Assembly (NCBI RefSeq): GCF_963855985.1
Contig: NC_087096.1
Location: 3,100,001 to 3,164,000 of the forward strand
Reading direction: 5' to 3'
Source: Ostrinia nubilalis
Lineage: Eukaryota > Arthropoda > Insecta > Lepidoptera > Crambidae
DNA length: 64,000 bases
Shown here: positions 24,754-36,217 of the stretch, one piece after another
Layout of the letters: the number at the start of each line of letters is the position of its first letter
Position numbering within the stretch: the stretch's first letter is position 1
Position numbers and translations under genes: made by a program
The notes under the pieces: model-generated
Databases searched by the model: none
What the model saw: the letters and a program-made list of their open reading frames with translations, nothing else
Told to the model about the DNA's origin: nothing

Positions 24754-25498
24754 AAAGAAGAACGGTCATCTGTGACCCAGGCCCGACAAAAACGAGACAT
24801 ATCTCAGTTTTTTTGTCATGTCTTAATTAGTTAAATTATATATTTTTTATATTCGAAATCTATGTATAACACCAAAATATTACCCTTTGTTTTTGTTCAG
24901 GCGTTATACAAAAACTAATACAAAATGCCTATTTATCACCAAAATTGGTAAATGTATGTACCTAAATGTCTATTACAGCTGCTATGGAATGTATCTAGGT
25001 GACCTGGAGATACAGCCGGATTATACAGGGTGGAAACGAGAAGTTAATAAAATCCAAAAATTCAATGTTACCAGCTTCCATAATCTGTAACCTATTATTA
25101 GTACCATTTGAAAGAGCTCGTGAAGCACTTTCAGAATCAGTAACTAGTTTTTCGATATCTTGTATAGTTTGGAAATAATCGAGTGAGATCACTTATCGTT
25201 CCATTTGTATAATTACCCTATATAATCCGGCTGTATCTCCAGGTCACCTAGATACATTCCATAGCAGCTGTAATAGACATTTAGGTACATACATTTACCA
25301 ATTTTGGTGATAAATAGGCATTTTGTATTAGTTTTTGTATAACGCCAAACAAAGGGTAATATTTTGGTGTTATACATAGATTTCGAATATAAAAAATATA
25401 TAATTTAACTAATTAAGACATGACAAAAAAACTGAGGTATGTCTCGTTTCTGTCGGGTCAGGGGTTTTTTTTTGTATGGGGCGTGACCGTTCTTCTTT
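24754..25498. mobile_element. Foldback element (arms about 280 bp)
   Basis: Two long inverted arms, 24754-25030 and 25216-25498, surround a loop of about 185 bases. The ends are AAAGAAGAACGGTCA and its complement. The arms include matched blocks such as GACCTGGAGATACAGCCGGA and its complement, and differ by small indels (for example near 24890 versus 25350). The loop begins with TACAGGGTGGAAACG. No transposase frame is present. The transcript would fold into a long hairpin. Confidence 0.85.
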
Positions 25499-25543
25499 AT
25501 TCCTATAAATGACTGTTTGTTGCCTTAAAAATATATAATAAGT

Positions 25544-25733
25544 ACTAGTTTTTCCCGGGGTTTCACCCGCGTGAAATTTATTTTGTCACAGATCGTCATA
25601 AATTATAGCCTATATGTTATTCTGGATTATAGACGATAATACTGTAAAGTTTCATCAAAATCCGTTCAGCAGTTTTTGCGTGAAAGAGTAACAAACATCC
25701 ACACAAACTTTCGCATTTATAATATTAGTAGGA
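25544..25733 (+). repeat. Short interspersed element, family B, copy 1
   Basis: It starts ACTAGTTTTTCCCGGGG, runs through ATTATAGCCTATATGTTATT and TTTCATCAAAATCCGTTCAG, and ends TTTCGCATTTATAATATTAG followed by TAGG. It shares its head and tail with family A but has a different middle. A second copy is at 28883. Confidence 0.75.
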
Positions 25734-25937
25734 AGTAGGAAAAAGATAACCCAGCCTACACTTCAACAAAAAAGAAAACTAAAACCTTTAAAAATAAGAA
25801 GTATAAACTAAAAACCCCTAAGAATCAGGGCTCACGCATCACACGTTGGGACGTGGCATCGCAACCATGTTGTGCCGTGATTTATCGATGGCCAGCGTTC
25901 CTTAATTGATCCGATATATCGAATATCGATTCATTAG

Positions 25938-26135
25938 GCAAGTCCATCGGGCACAATACTAGCGTTGTCCATATCGGCCCAGTATGGGCAGACCACGGAC
26001 CCGCAATGGAGATGGAAGACGGAAGGCTACTTTCTTTGGACAGCCGCTCGTCTTGGATATGCGTGTGCCCATGACGCTCCTAAAATCCTAGATTGTCTTC
26101 AAAAATTGTGGAAAAGTATTCTTTTCCCAGAATGA
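25938..26135 (+). other. Unrecognised protein-like open frame
   Basis: A 65-codon frame without an ATG runs between stops, ending in TGA at 26133-26135. It contains DPQWRWKTEGYFLWTAARLG and YACAHDAPKILDCLQKLWKS, a tryptophan-rich and protein-like composition. An acceptor-like CGGCCCAG lies at about 25975-25982. It sits just upstream of an RTE retrotransposon end but does not match the part of that protein I know. It could be an exon, a gene fragment or chance. Confidence 0.25.
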
Positions 26136-26210
26136 AGACAATCATATTTTTTATGTCGGTCGGTAGTATGAAAGAGCAGTGAAATAATCAACTTTAGTTA
26201 ATGTCTACCT

Positions 26211-26425
26211 GATCGCCTAACTGACGGCCGATGGGGCAGCAAGGTTCTGGAATGGAGGCCGCGTACCGGAAAACGCTGCGTGAGACGTCCACCTACAAGG
26301 TGGACCGACGACATCGCAAAGATAGCAGGGAAGCGCTGGACGCAGGCCGCTACCAATTTATCAACGTGGAATGCATTGGGAGAGGCCTATGTTCAGCAGT
26401 GGACGTCCTATGACTGAAATGATGA
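26211..26425 (+). pseudogene. RTE-type retrotransposon 3' end, frame intact
   Basis: The frame from 26211 to a TGA at 26415-26417 reads DGRWGSKVLEWRPRTGKR, then RPPTRWTDDIAKIAGKRWTQ, then GEAYVQQWTSYD. This is the conserved C-terminal tail of the RTE-clade ORF. The W-T-D-D and EAYVQQWTS motifs are diagnostic. The endonuclease and reverse transcriptase are missing, so the copy is 5'-truncated, but the remaining frame has no stop and may be fairly young. A short AATGATGAG tail follows. Confidence 0.85.
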
Positions 26426-28327
26426 GTTAATGTCTCAAGTGTCAATTCAGCTAAAACAAAATATCACAAATCATATCATGAAAATAAATGGCATTTATGA
26501 CAGTTTTTCAAGATTCCTGGAATTAAATTAACATTGAAATGAAAATACACATGAAACAGATATCGCATGTAAAAATTTCTAAATGTTCCTCTGTGATAGC
26601 TCAACACTAAGTTCCTCTAAATTATCTTTAGTCGTACGTACTTAATTTGCCGTTCATGCCACGAGCATGAAAGTAAGAAATTAGGAAGTGTTTAGCGGGT
26701 CTTCTTATATTCTTCCCCACTGTGTCGAATCTATCATGCGCATGGACAGACTAGAAATGCAATTTTATAATAAGGAGGGGTCGCAGTAGTCATATCTGCA
26801 CCATTTTAGGGTTTGCGGTACTACGCTTTACATACAGAATTGGTTGTGCGCTTGCAAAACTGTAGCGGACAGCAAATAATAATAACAGTTATGGAAATTA
26901 GATTTATATGAAGCAAAGCCTTTTTTGTTTTACTAGCGCTTTTGAATAAACCTTGTTATTACGCGATCTTTATAGTTTATAATCGTTTTGATCTGTTTAG
27001 TTAGCAAACTGATTGAATCGTGTGATGCCTTACTAAATCTCGATTAAAATAAACTTTTATACTAATTTGAACAATACATTGTAACAATGTCAATTAGTCA
27101 GTCCCGCTGTCAAACAGTACGTATTGCTTGTACAAAATCAAAGCCTAGTGCACTTAATTACAAGACAATAATAAAATTATAGCGTGCACTTTATTTTACA
27201 GTAGGTACCTAGCTTCTCTTCATATCTAAACTTTAATACCGTAGTAAAAGATCACAATGCCCAATAAAATCAAAATTCCACCAAACTAATTCACTACGTC
27301 CACACGCTCGTTATCGATTACAGTCTGCGGCCGCGCAGCCTATCAGTTACAGCAACGAGTAAGTAGCAACATCCTCCATTTCAACATTCATGATTGCGAG
27401 TATATCATGCCGCGGCCGTTTTTGCGGCCAGTCCGATTGATTCTCGCACGTTCGCACCACAGACCAACAAAAACGTTACACCATTTACGTGGATCGGAAC
27501 GTAGTTGGCGCCTGCACCCCCTCCCGCGAACCAATCACAGAATTCGAAATTGCAACGCATCACAATTGCGCGCGAAAAGCCACCATGTTGGTTTTTTGCC
27601 GCGATTGCGCGACGTCGTTAGCGGTTGGATTCGAAATAATATTTCAAAGCTCAATTACGTTATATGTCAAGCAGATCTTCCGTCGGAGGCAATTTTGTCA
27701 TTCAAAATCGCTGGGACCAGTCTTGGGCCCGTTATGGCTTTAATTAATGGGCCGCCGGTTGCGTGAGGCCATAAGGCGATGTAAACTAGCAGTTCGCTTG
27801 TCCGACATGTTTAAGAAAAACGTTGGAAGCGCGTGTCTTGGTCGTGACTACATCAGTCAAATCTGCGCTTGATATGCAGGGGATAGCATTCGTTACGGGA
27901 ATGCGTGCGACTCTCATACATATTGTAAACTAGCCAGCTTTTCCTTCCCCGCACAGTAGGGATTATTGCCGATATTAATCTCAACCTGCTTGCGATCGCG
28001 ATCTGTGGCATAATGTTCCACGTGTAAATGTAATGTTTACTTCTAGCTTTTGCTAAATTTGTTGCTTGCTACGAGTATTTTAAAAATCCACAACATTATC
28101 AAATTAAATTCATAAATAATATTTTCGGGCTTGTAGAGTATACAAATTGCGTCTATTAACAAAAGGTACAAGTAGATGTATTTATTGAGAGTCAACATAC
28201 TTATGGAAGAGAATTTAGCACCAGTTTTTTGAGTCACTTTATTATCCTCAGAACAAGGCGGTTTATTCTTATTCCATCAATGAAAAACTTGCTTTTTCCA
28301 AATTTTCATATCTACTTTTTGTATGCA
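26426..28327. other. No gene recognised; GC-rich patch 27400-27770
   Basis: AT-rich until about 27300, then a GC-richer segment with two overlapping frames (27407-27766 and 27489-27743) in different phases. Neither shows a motif, signal peptide or splice boundary. The patch could be a regulatory island or a leader exon. Confidence 0.45.
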
Positions 28328-28375
28328 AGACAAGGCAGGTATTTGACCGCAATCGCTCGCATTCAAGCCGTGATT
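28328..28375 (-). repeat. Family 3 retrotransposon 3' UTR fragment
   Basis: TATGCAAGACAAGGCAGGTA followed by TTTGACCGCAATCGC matches the reversed 3' UTR of the intact non-LTR element at 58552-58640. Only about 40 bases remain. Confidence 0.55.
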
Positions 28376-28882
28376 AAAGGCACGTTAACTTTAATGTAAG
28401 TATAGCTATGAAACTCAAAACTTTATGCCATAAGTAGTGAGGGTCGCCTAGACCAGTCTCGCAAGGACAGATTAACCCACCATAACCTACGCGGTCAATT
28501 TCTCGGCGGTCATAATCCACCGGTGCGGTAATTCTCGACGCCGACCCACGACTTACATTCGAGACAAGTTGACTCACTGTTTATGTTTTGTTAAGGCTCT
28601 GTTAGTAAACGAACTGGCCAATAAAGTGGGAAATATATTGGAGGGAATTACTGTTTGAAAGGACGCGGTTTCGATAAAGGTAAGCTTGTTGATACCACCC
28701 AAAGTTAAAAGCAGCCGAATTCTGCATCTTTGTGCGCAGGTAAGAGAAATACCTTTTGCCAATTTTAAAGGAACATGATGATCCCCAAAAAATTGCTAAC
28801 AGTACTCTACAAAATACATAAGCAGGGATGCACATTGCACAGACTTACTGGAACCAGGGACCACTCGGGCAGATTATGAACT
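28376..28882. other. No gene recognised
   Basis: It contains two good splice-donor-like sites (near 28679 and 28739, AAAG/GTAAGC and GCAG/GTAAGAG) but no coding frame that they would end. Confidence 0.45.
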
Positions 28883-29066
28883 ACTAGCTTTTGCCCGCGG
28901 CTTCACCCGCGCATAAATTATAGCCTATATGTTAATCTGGGTTACAAACAATAATACTGTAAAGTTTCAACAAAATCCGTTAAGTAGTTTTTGCGTGAAA
29001 GAGTAACAAACATACAGACATCCAGACATCCAAACATCCAAACTTTCGCATTTATAATATTAGTAG
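28883..29066 (+). repeat. Short interspersed element, family B, copy 2
   Basis: It starts ACTAGCTTTTGCCCGCGGCT, matches the 25544 copy through ATTATAGCCTATATGTTAAT, carries a CATCCAAA/CATCCAGA microsatellite, and ends TTTATAATATTAGTAGG. Confidence 0.8.
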
Positions 29067-29790
29067 GAAAAGCGGGCCGCAGAAAAACAACTGAATTACG
29101 TTTCAGATAGTTATAATTTTATTTGTTAAATATGTACTAATTAATCTACTCTATCGCATTGGGGTAACCTGTAATGTTAGAACTAAGATTGATATTAAAT
29201 AAATAAATAAATTTCGTTATTTTTATTAGGTCGCTGGCAGGCGTACCTGTACAGGGGGCCGCATGCAGCCCGCGGGCCTCTATTTGTGCATCCTTGACAT
29301 AAAGCTATAAATGATTAGTGATTACTTTCATATGCAGACGACCGCATAAGAACTCATATGGTTCATTTACAAACAGATCTAAAAAGGAAATCATTACAGC
29401 ATTACTCCACATTCCTGTCGATAGTTCATACTTTGCATAAACTTACATCTTTTTTACCTAGCTCTTTACACGTGTACGGACATACGGCATCTTATTTTGC
29501 GATAAAAAAATAGTCTGATGTGCTGTCGACTATTCATTATCGCTATTTAAAATCTACACATGACGTCAATTAATATGATAATAAGCAGATCACAAACGCA
29601 CATCCACAAAAATAAAAGCAAAAATGTGCTAAAAAGTTCTTAGTACACCCCTTTATAGTTCTGGCCTGAGGCGCAAGCGTATAATAGCAAACAAAGTCAC
29701 CGCACTAAGCAGCCTGTTGATAAAGAAATTATATCGTAAAATGTTAATGCGTAATTTTATCAGCAAGGGTTCATTTAAATTCATACATAC
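29067..29790. other. No gene recognised
   Basis: AT-rich, with a GC-richer patch around 29225-29285 that lacks an open frame. Confidence 0.45.
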
Positions 29791-29842
29791 CAATGACGTC
29801 GCGCCGATTGTGGGGAACAGGTCTTCGTAATTGAACGGGAAT
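29791..29842 (-). other. Candidate internal exon (52 nt, minus)
   Basis: Read on the minus strand, a pyrimidine-rich tract ending CGTTCCCAG precedes 52 bases that end at a consensus donor, TTG/GTATGTATG. Between them one frame reads FPFNYEDLFPTIGATSL. Twelve of 17 codons end in G or C although the surroundings are AT-rich, which is coding-like. The exon would carry one base of a split codon at its start and end on a codon boundary. I do not recognise the protein. Of the exon-like patches in the window this one has the best support, because both boundaries are strong. Confidence 0.3.
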
Positions 29843-31551
29843 CTGGGAACGGGTCGGTGGTGGAAACAAGCATAAATATGAAATGATCCGAGTAGCAAGT
29901 TGAATTGCTTTTTGCTCTTTATCATTCGTAGAAAACACTTACATTTATTATTTTTTCTAGTTTGTCAACATTTACGTAGAAATCGCGAAAGATAGAAGAT
30001 TCTATAAAGACTTTTTAAGAAAATACAAAAATATTTTCGTTATTTGGGATATCAAACAGACTTGCATAATCAGACTTCAATTATTAAAAATACTTTATGG
30101 AGTTTTATTTCACCTGCTTAAAAATATCTGGTATCTCATCAAGATCAAGCTTAAGGGTTAGCAATATTACCTATGTATGCCTTTAACACCAAAACGACAG
30201 ATCTCTAAAATTCCCTTTACAACTCTTGTAAATTCATATTGCGTTCAGCCCACATGATTCGTGTCCCAAAATCGACCACGATTGTCTTCGTTTACAATCA
30301 CTTTATTTCATTCGAATTAAAGTTTATTCTTGCATATCGAGTGGTTGTTTGTCGTTGCACCACAAAACGAACAACAATGATGGAAGAGTGTGTCAGAGGC
30401 GGGAACGAACACGAAGTGTCCTGAACAGTGCTGTCAAGGTGACGTGGAAATAGGGACATTTGCGCTGTCCAAATGTGTCCCATTATTTATCACTGCGAGT
30501 GAGAACTGTCACTTTAGATTTAGATGGACAAGTTCAGATTTTCACGACTAATGGATCGTTTTACTCCTACACCTTTCATACATAATATGACGATAGGTCT
30601 GACTTTGTTTTAGAATGAAATCGTAGCTTGAACGTCAAAATTGAATAACTCGGTAGCCAATATTGAAAATATAAGACGAAATCAAACCGATTATTTTAAA
30701 TAGTTTTTTTAATGTCTCAATATTTTTAGTGCCTAACAGAGCTGTGGAAAAGATTTGCTCTATAATTTCCAAATATTTGCTATTTTAAAAATCAAAGCCA
30801 GTCATCGATATTCTTTAACAGTCTTCTAAATAAGCATTGGCGTAATTTTTACTCGTAACCAGTAGTTACAGTTCTATTCGTCCCTCATAACTACTAGCAA
30901 CACTATCACACGGTACAAACAATCGCACGCCTATGAACAGTGTTGATTTGTGATGGGAGGGCTCCTCGGAGGTAGATTTGAATATTGAGACGTGTGAGCC
31001 GTGAGGTGAGAGGTAAGAGGTACCAACGCACCTCAAACTAAACACCGGGGCATCTTATAGCATTGTAATAGATGTCATTTTGCCACAAACATGTACAGTC
31101 TGATGTGCTATCGACGGTACATTGACATATGAAACATTGTAAACTTATTGAAATACAATCGGTAACAAAAGGTTAGAGAACTCTACTACAAGAGCAAAAA
31201 ACTTTGAATGTGTTATACTTCTACTCGTATGTTAATCACTCGATGCTTCAATCGAAAGTGTGATTGACAGATCTATAAGACAAAGATCAAAATAATGCTC
31301 GTTATATTTAAAGCCTTAAACCGGTAAGGGCCGCTATAAATCACATCTCTTAGGTTGTGTAACATCTCTACAAGTCACCGTCACTTTACTTTTAGTGGAA
31401 GAAAATCTCTAATTAACTGAAACTTTATAAAGCTTATTTACTCATAATTTTTTTGCTTTTACCAAGACCACCAAACCTACACCACATGCTACACATATAA
31501 AATTTTTGGAGACGACTTATTTTTTAGTTAGAAAAAACAGTGGCTGGGTTT
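29843..31551. other. No gene recognised
   Basis: AT-rich. A short imperfect hairpin, GGGACATTTG ... CAAATGTGTCCC, lies at about 30451-30481. No frame has motif support. Confidence 0.5.
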
Positions 31552-31615
31552 CATTCAAAGTCAAAGTCAAAATTTCTTCATCTGTATAGAATCGTCAAAT
31601 ATTTTGCTCTTAAGC
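31552..31615 (-). repeat. Retrotransposon tail, TTTGACT type
   Basis: CAAAGTCAAAGTCAAAATTT followed by CTTCATCTGTATAGAATCGT matches the start of the 62683-62890 repeat. The hAT element that follows lies just beyond it. Confidence 0.55.
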
Positions 31616-31629
31616 ATTGGCGGTCAAAC

Positions 31630-32215
31630 TAGTGTTCCCGGGGCCTATGGGCTTTTAGGCCTAAAATTAAGCCTATTTAGTTCTTTTTTTGGCCATGATA
31701 GACTACTAGGCTTTTAAAAGGCTACTCATTATAAAAAGCCTATAGGTTTAAAAAAACCTATAGGCCTAAATAGCCTTTTAGGCTTTATTTCAGACTAAAG
31801 TCTTTTTCGAGTAGTAGGCTTATTATAAGGCTATAGCCATTATTCAGGTTATGGCTTAGTATGAATTAAACAAGTATTTTTGTATTGCATTTATTTTCAA
31901 ATTAAATAAAAACGAATATTATTTGAAATTGGAAATAATTAAGTACCTAATTGTTATACATTATTATTATTATATATTTCTAGGATCCCATCATCAGATC
32001 CTGACTTGGTGACAGTGGGACCACTTCAGAAGTGTACCATATCGAACAAAAAAGGCTAAAAGCCTATAGTCATCGGGTGGACAAAAAAAAGGCTATGAAA
32101 AAGGCCTAGCCTAAAGGCCTAAAAGACCTTTTTAGGCTTTTTTCCCGCTGTAGCCCCTAATTCATAGGCTAGCCTTAAAAAAAAGCCTAAAAGCCTATAG
32201 GCCTCGGGAACACTA
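31630..32215. mobile_element. Non-autonomous hAT element (586 bp), AGGCCTA-rich
   Basis: Inverted ends, TAGTGTTCCCGGGGCCTATG and the complement of TAGTGTTCCCGAGGCCTATA, fit the TAGNG start typical of hAT transposons. A perfect 8-bp target duplication, GGTCAAAC, flanks it at 31622-31629 and 32216-32223. Both subterminal regions are packed with AGGCCTA, AAGCCTA and TAGGCTTTT variants in both orientations, extending about 220 bases from the left end and 165 from the right. A non-repetitive core at about 31860-32045 has no transposase frame. The dense motif array may be the transposase-binding region. Confidence 0.88.
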
Positions 32216-32223
32216 GGTCAAAC

Positions 32224-33830
32224 TGCAGATTCTGGCCATAGAGAAATTACAGTGGTAGAGCGAAAGGTAGAATTGGCTCCAGTATACATAAGCACCATTT
32301 ATGACGTCATTAGGCTTATGGGTATGTAACTACAACGCCTATTGACAATCAAAGAAGTATACATTTCTATGATCGACATAAATAAACACACCATAATCCC
32401 CCGATAACAGACATCGACAGCCACAAGTTGCCGCATTTACCCGTAGTTTTGTTCGTCTATAATTCTAAATACCGCAACATCCAATAAGCGGGGTCCATTA
32501 AAATGCGTTTTGCGTGCATTTATGGGACCCGCGGCAGAGACAGTCGGACGTGTTCTGAGCTCCATAATAATGCAAACAATGGCGGGCAATCACGCGCAAT
32601 TTCCATAAGACGAACTGCCGAAGCGGCGCGTGCGCGGGCAAGCCTGATTCTGAAGCTTGCGAGGTTACCGTCAATGGAAGGATACTCTTAATATATCATA
32701 GCATATAAAAAATAATAAGGCCAAGGCAACAGATTGTACAGGGACATCTTAATTACCAAATTAAAAGTGCTAATTTGCAACAAAAATTTAGGGTACCTAA
32801 TAGTTAGTAGTTAGTTGCGTGACCAAACCATAGGTTCTGGCTGCTGCTCAAACCAGCTTTTAATAGATTATTTTGTTCAAAAGATGATTTTGCTTCTCTT
32901 ACAATGAAATAACAAAAATTTAATCATTTTAAGCCTCTGTTGGTACAAATCAGTGGCTGACAGTAGTTTTATTTTAAGACAGACAGTAGAGTCTAGAACA
33001 ATTTTTTTCATTGCCCATGTAACACTTCCCGGTGCGACTACCCAAGTACTCAAGCCCACAAACTCTACCTCCCTACATAGACCTCCCGCACAATGTGCGA
33101 AGAATCTGCTCTAACTGTCATTCCCTTTTAGAACGAATGTCACAAGAGAATGTATTAAAATAATTTCTCTTCATTCCCGGCGGGAGCCGCGTTTTTGCCA
33201 TTGTGCGTACAGCGCTACAATAGGCGACATCACTACTTAAATGGTAAGGGATAATAGAGCGCAATGTGTGGTGTAAATGGAAAATTAAAGCATAAGTACG
33301 TAATAAAATGATTTCTTAAAAGAGGATTAAGATTTCTTGTTTATTTAGCTTCTATTGACCAATTTGACAGAGACTTGAGAATGACGAGACGAGGCAAACC
33401 AAATGTTCATAAATGTTTTCTTTGTTTCAGATAAGACTTGTTACAACTTTGACGGCAAAAAGTAAGTGTTTTTTATGCTAATTTACCAACTACACTTTAG
33501 TTAGAGAGTTACCATTTGTAGACTACTGAATAACGGTTCGGGGGCGACAAAATGCCAAGAAAAAAATGTAACTTTCGTTTCTGGAAGGTGCTATTAGAGT
33601 AGTAGGTTACCATATCACCATCATCATTATCATCAGTCAATAGCAATTCATCAATTCATTTAACTTCGGCTTTTCGCATTTAGTATCTAGCAGAAACTTA
33701 TCGCAATTCATATCGTCATTCCTCCTAGCTAGTGGGCGTCTTATACTACGCTTACAGAATCTCCTAATTGTGTTGATTTGGTATTTATTTTCTGTGTCTG
33801 TTTTGCGCAGTGTGCAATAAAGTATATTCT
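32224..33830. other. No gene recognised
   Basis: A GC-richer patch at 32500-32660 is crossed by a 62-codon frame with no motif. Another GC patch lies at 33175-33230. The rest is AT-rich. Confidence 0.5.
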
Positions 33831-34025
33831 AAAGTACGGCCAACTAGCAGCGATACAAAAGGTCGATACGACTGTCGAGTTGACTTTGAATATATTCTGT
33901 CTCTTCCCATCTTGTGTATTAGTCGTAATGTCTCGTTCTCCCGCCAAAATATGTCAAAGTCAGACGGGTTCACCCATGACATTGGGTTTGTTTACTTTGG
34001 TATCGCTTCTCGTTGGCCGTACTTT
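33831..34025. mobile_element. Short inverted-repeat element (195 bp)
   Basis: AAAGTACGGCCAACTAGCAG at the left and the complement of AAAGTACGGCCAACGAGAAG at the right, each extending into CGATAC, form 26-bp inverted ends. No target duplication is clear. Two overlapping frames of about 157 and 159 codons cross this region in different phases; they are not supported by motifs. Confidence 0.5.
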
Positions 34026-35618
34026 ACTCATATCTATCTACCATTGTCGCTATATCCTACGCCTTGCGGCATATACCGTCGAAGTGATAGTTCAGAATTA
34101 TCGCGTCGCGATCGGCGCACAGTCGCCAAATTGTTTCATTACCGGCATTGTGCGCGCGCGCAGCCAAACATTCAGATTCCCTTCCGATGTATACCATATT
34201 CGGGCGGCCGTAACTTTGGCGCTTTTGGCGCTATTATCTCGAGGAATGTGATCCTAGTTTGCATAATTTTAACGAGGTATTTTCTTTAATTATGTATTAA
34301 AGATCGTGGTACGGTCTGGAAACAAAAATCAAGTATCCACCTTTGTAAAACAGTGTTCTAAAATTTGAAAATGATCAATCATGGACGTGAATCATGATCT
34401 ATGACTGAGTTACGAATTAGGTACGATAGTAGGCAGGAATAATTTTTGAGCAATGGCGATTAAGCGTAAGCGAAAATTAAAAGAGCACTGCGAATGTAAA
34501 TTGAAAAAAGTTAAATTTTCAAGACTGTAAAAACACTAAAATCAACATTTTAATGAAAATAATGGTAATTATTTAATTTGTGAGAATGAAGTGTAGCTCA
34601 GTAATAATACTCTACGAAGGATCACAAAGTTATCATTTCACGACGTCACACAATTTTTTATACGCACATTATTTCATCAATCAACATATCCGATGACCCA
34701 ATTAATTCGCTCCTCCGTTGCCCGCAGCAAAACTAAAAGTCTTGTCATTAATCCAGCATTCCAAACGGAATTGTCACCGAGCCACGAGATATCATTACCT
34801 TTCTACCCATCAGAATGAAGACATCCGTATAATGATACCATTGGCAACAGCGTAAGTGGAGGCACGGGCTGGTAAAAGCAATTATAAGTGAAGAAACAGG
34901 TGCATACTAAGCTATCGGGAGATAAACGCTAGGGCCGGCACACGCTATGTTTAATAGAAATACATAATCTGTCTGGGGCCAATACCCATCATTGGAACCA
35001 ATGGCGGAGACCTGACAGCTAGATAATTTATAGGCTGTTTCCAGTGGAACTCTAATTTTAGAAAGTATAGTCTACGGAACACTTCAACACAAAGCCTGAT
35101 AATGTTAGGGTAGCAATAAACTAACGGTGCTAGAACTAAGGTGTTATTTGGTTAATTAAATTTCACAAAGTAACACTCCATGTAGAGATAGAATTTATCT
35201 TAGATGCTGATTATATCTTTCCTTCTTTCTCTGGTGGAACACGATAGAAAACTATATAAAAACAAATTACATGGCTTCAAATGATATCATCTTTTGATCC
35301 ACTGGGTAATTGGGTATAGAACCGATAGTAAATATTTCTATTGTATTTCTTTGCTTAGTGCTTAAAAGCTTTTACAGTAAAATTAAAATGAATTGTTGTA
35401 ATATTTCAGTCTTACCAACACTACAGTGTTTTCTAAGTTTTTATGCGTCTTGTAAAAGAGCTACAACCATTTTTTACGGAATTCATTTCATCGATATCGC
35501 CTTGTAGATGCCTCACATTTATCAAATAACCTTCCTTTTGGCTTCGCCGTAGTTGGGTATATAAGGAGTTTAAATTAACTACTCTAAGAGTAAGCTTCGA
35601 GCCTTCGATTTATTTTAA
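34026..35618. other. No gene recognised
   Basis: GC-richer at 34060-34250, then AT-rich. No exon-like frame with splice support is seen. Confidence 0.45.
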
Positions 35619-35828
35619 ACTAGCGGCCGCCCGCGACTTCGTAGGCGTGGATCCCGTTTTACCCTTTTAGGGGTGGAGCTTCGTAAAATCATTTCTTAAC
35701 GGACGCCTACGTCATAACATCTACCTGCATGCCAAACAGCCCGATCCATCCAGTGGTTTGGGCTGTGCGTTACAGATAACTATGTCAGTCAGTCAGTCAG
35801 TCACCTTTGAGTTATTATATTTAGATGC
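35619..35828 (+). repeat. Short interspersed element, family C, copy 1
   Basis: It starts ACTAGCGGCCGCCCGCGACT and contains TACCTGCATGCCAAA. A CAGT microsatellite sits at about 35784-35803, and it ends near TTATTATATTTAGATG. The head is shared with the reversed, longer element at 57790-58211. Confidence 0.65.
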
Positions 35829-36094
35829 CACTTTTCAGAAATGCCAGCCCTGAGTCAGTCTATTCACTTAATGTAGGTATCTATGAGAAGCGGAGCTTGC
35901 GTTCCTAATTGTTAATGCAATCAGGAAATGGTTTTTGAACCACTTCCTAGATTTGTGCATTCCAGACTAAATGCTGTTAGATAAATGATAATAGAGAAAT
36001 TGAACGTACATGTTAATTCGAGTCGATCTAAATTAGGTAAGATCTAAATATCTCTATTTGCTTCGACTCCGACATACAGTCAGCGTCAAATAGT

Positions 36095-36217
36095 TAGGCT
36101 GGGTTGCACCATCTTATTTTAACTTTGACAAACGTCAAAAATCTGTCAAACTCCATACAAAAAGCACCGGTTGTCGTCATAGTTACCGTTAAAGTTAGGT
36201 GGTGCAACTCAGCCTTA
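36095..36217. mobile_element. MITE family G, copy 2
   Basis: AGGCTGGGTTGCACCATCTT and a mutated inverted partner (GGTGGTGCAACTCAGCCTTA) bound a core with CAAACGTCAAAAATCTGTCA. The ends meet TA-containing flanks. Confidence 0.8.

Noticed and set aside
27407..27766. 119-codon frame in a GC-rich patch
   Set aside because: A second frame in another phase is equally open; composition rather than selection explains both.
28735..28746. Exon ending at the GCAG/GTAAGAG donor
   Set aside because: No open frame with an acceptor of reasonable length lies upstream.
33778..34289. Two frames of 157 and 159 codons as host genes
   Set aside because: They overlap in different phases, cross an inverted-repeat element, and lack motifs or splice signals.
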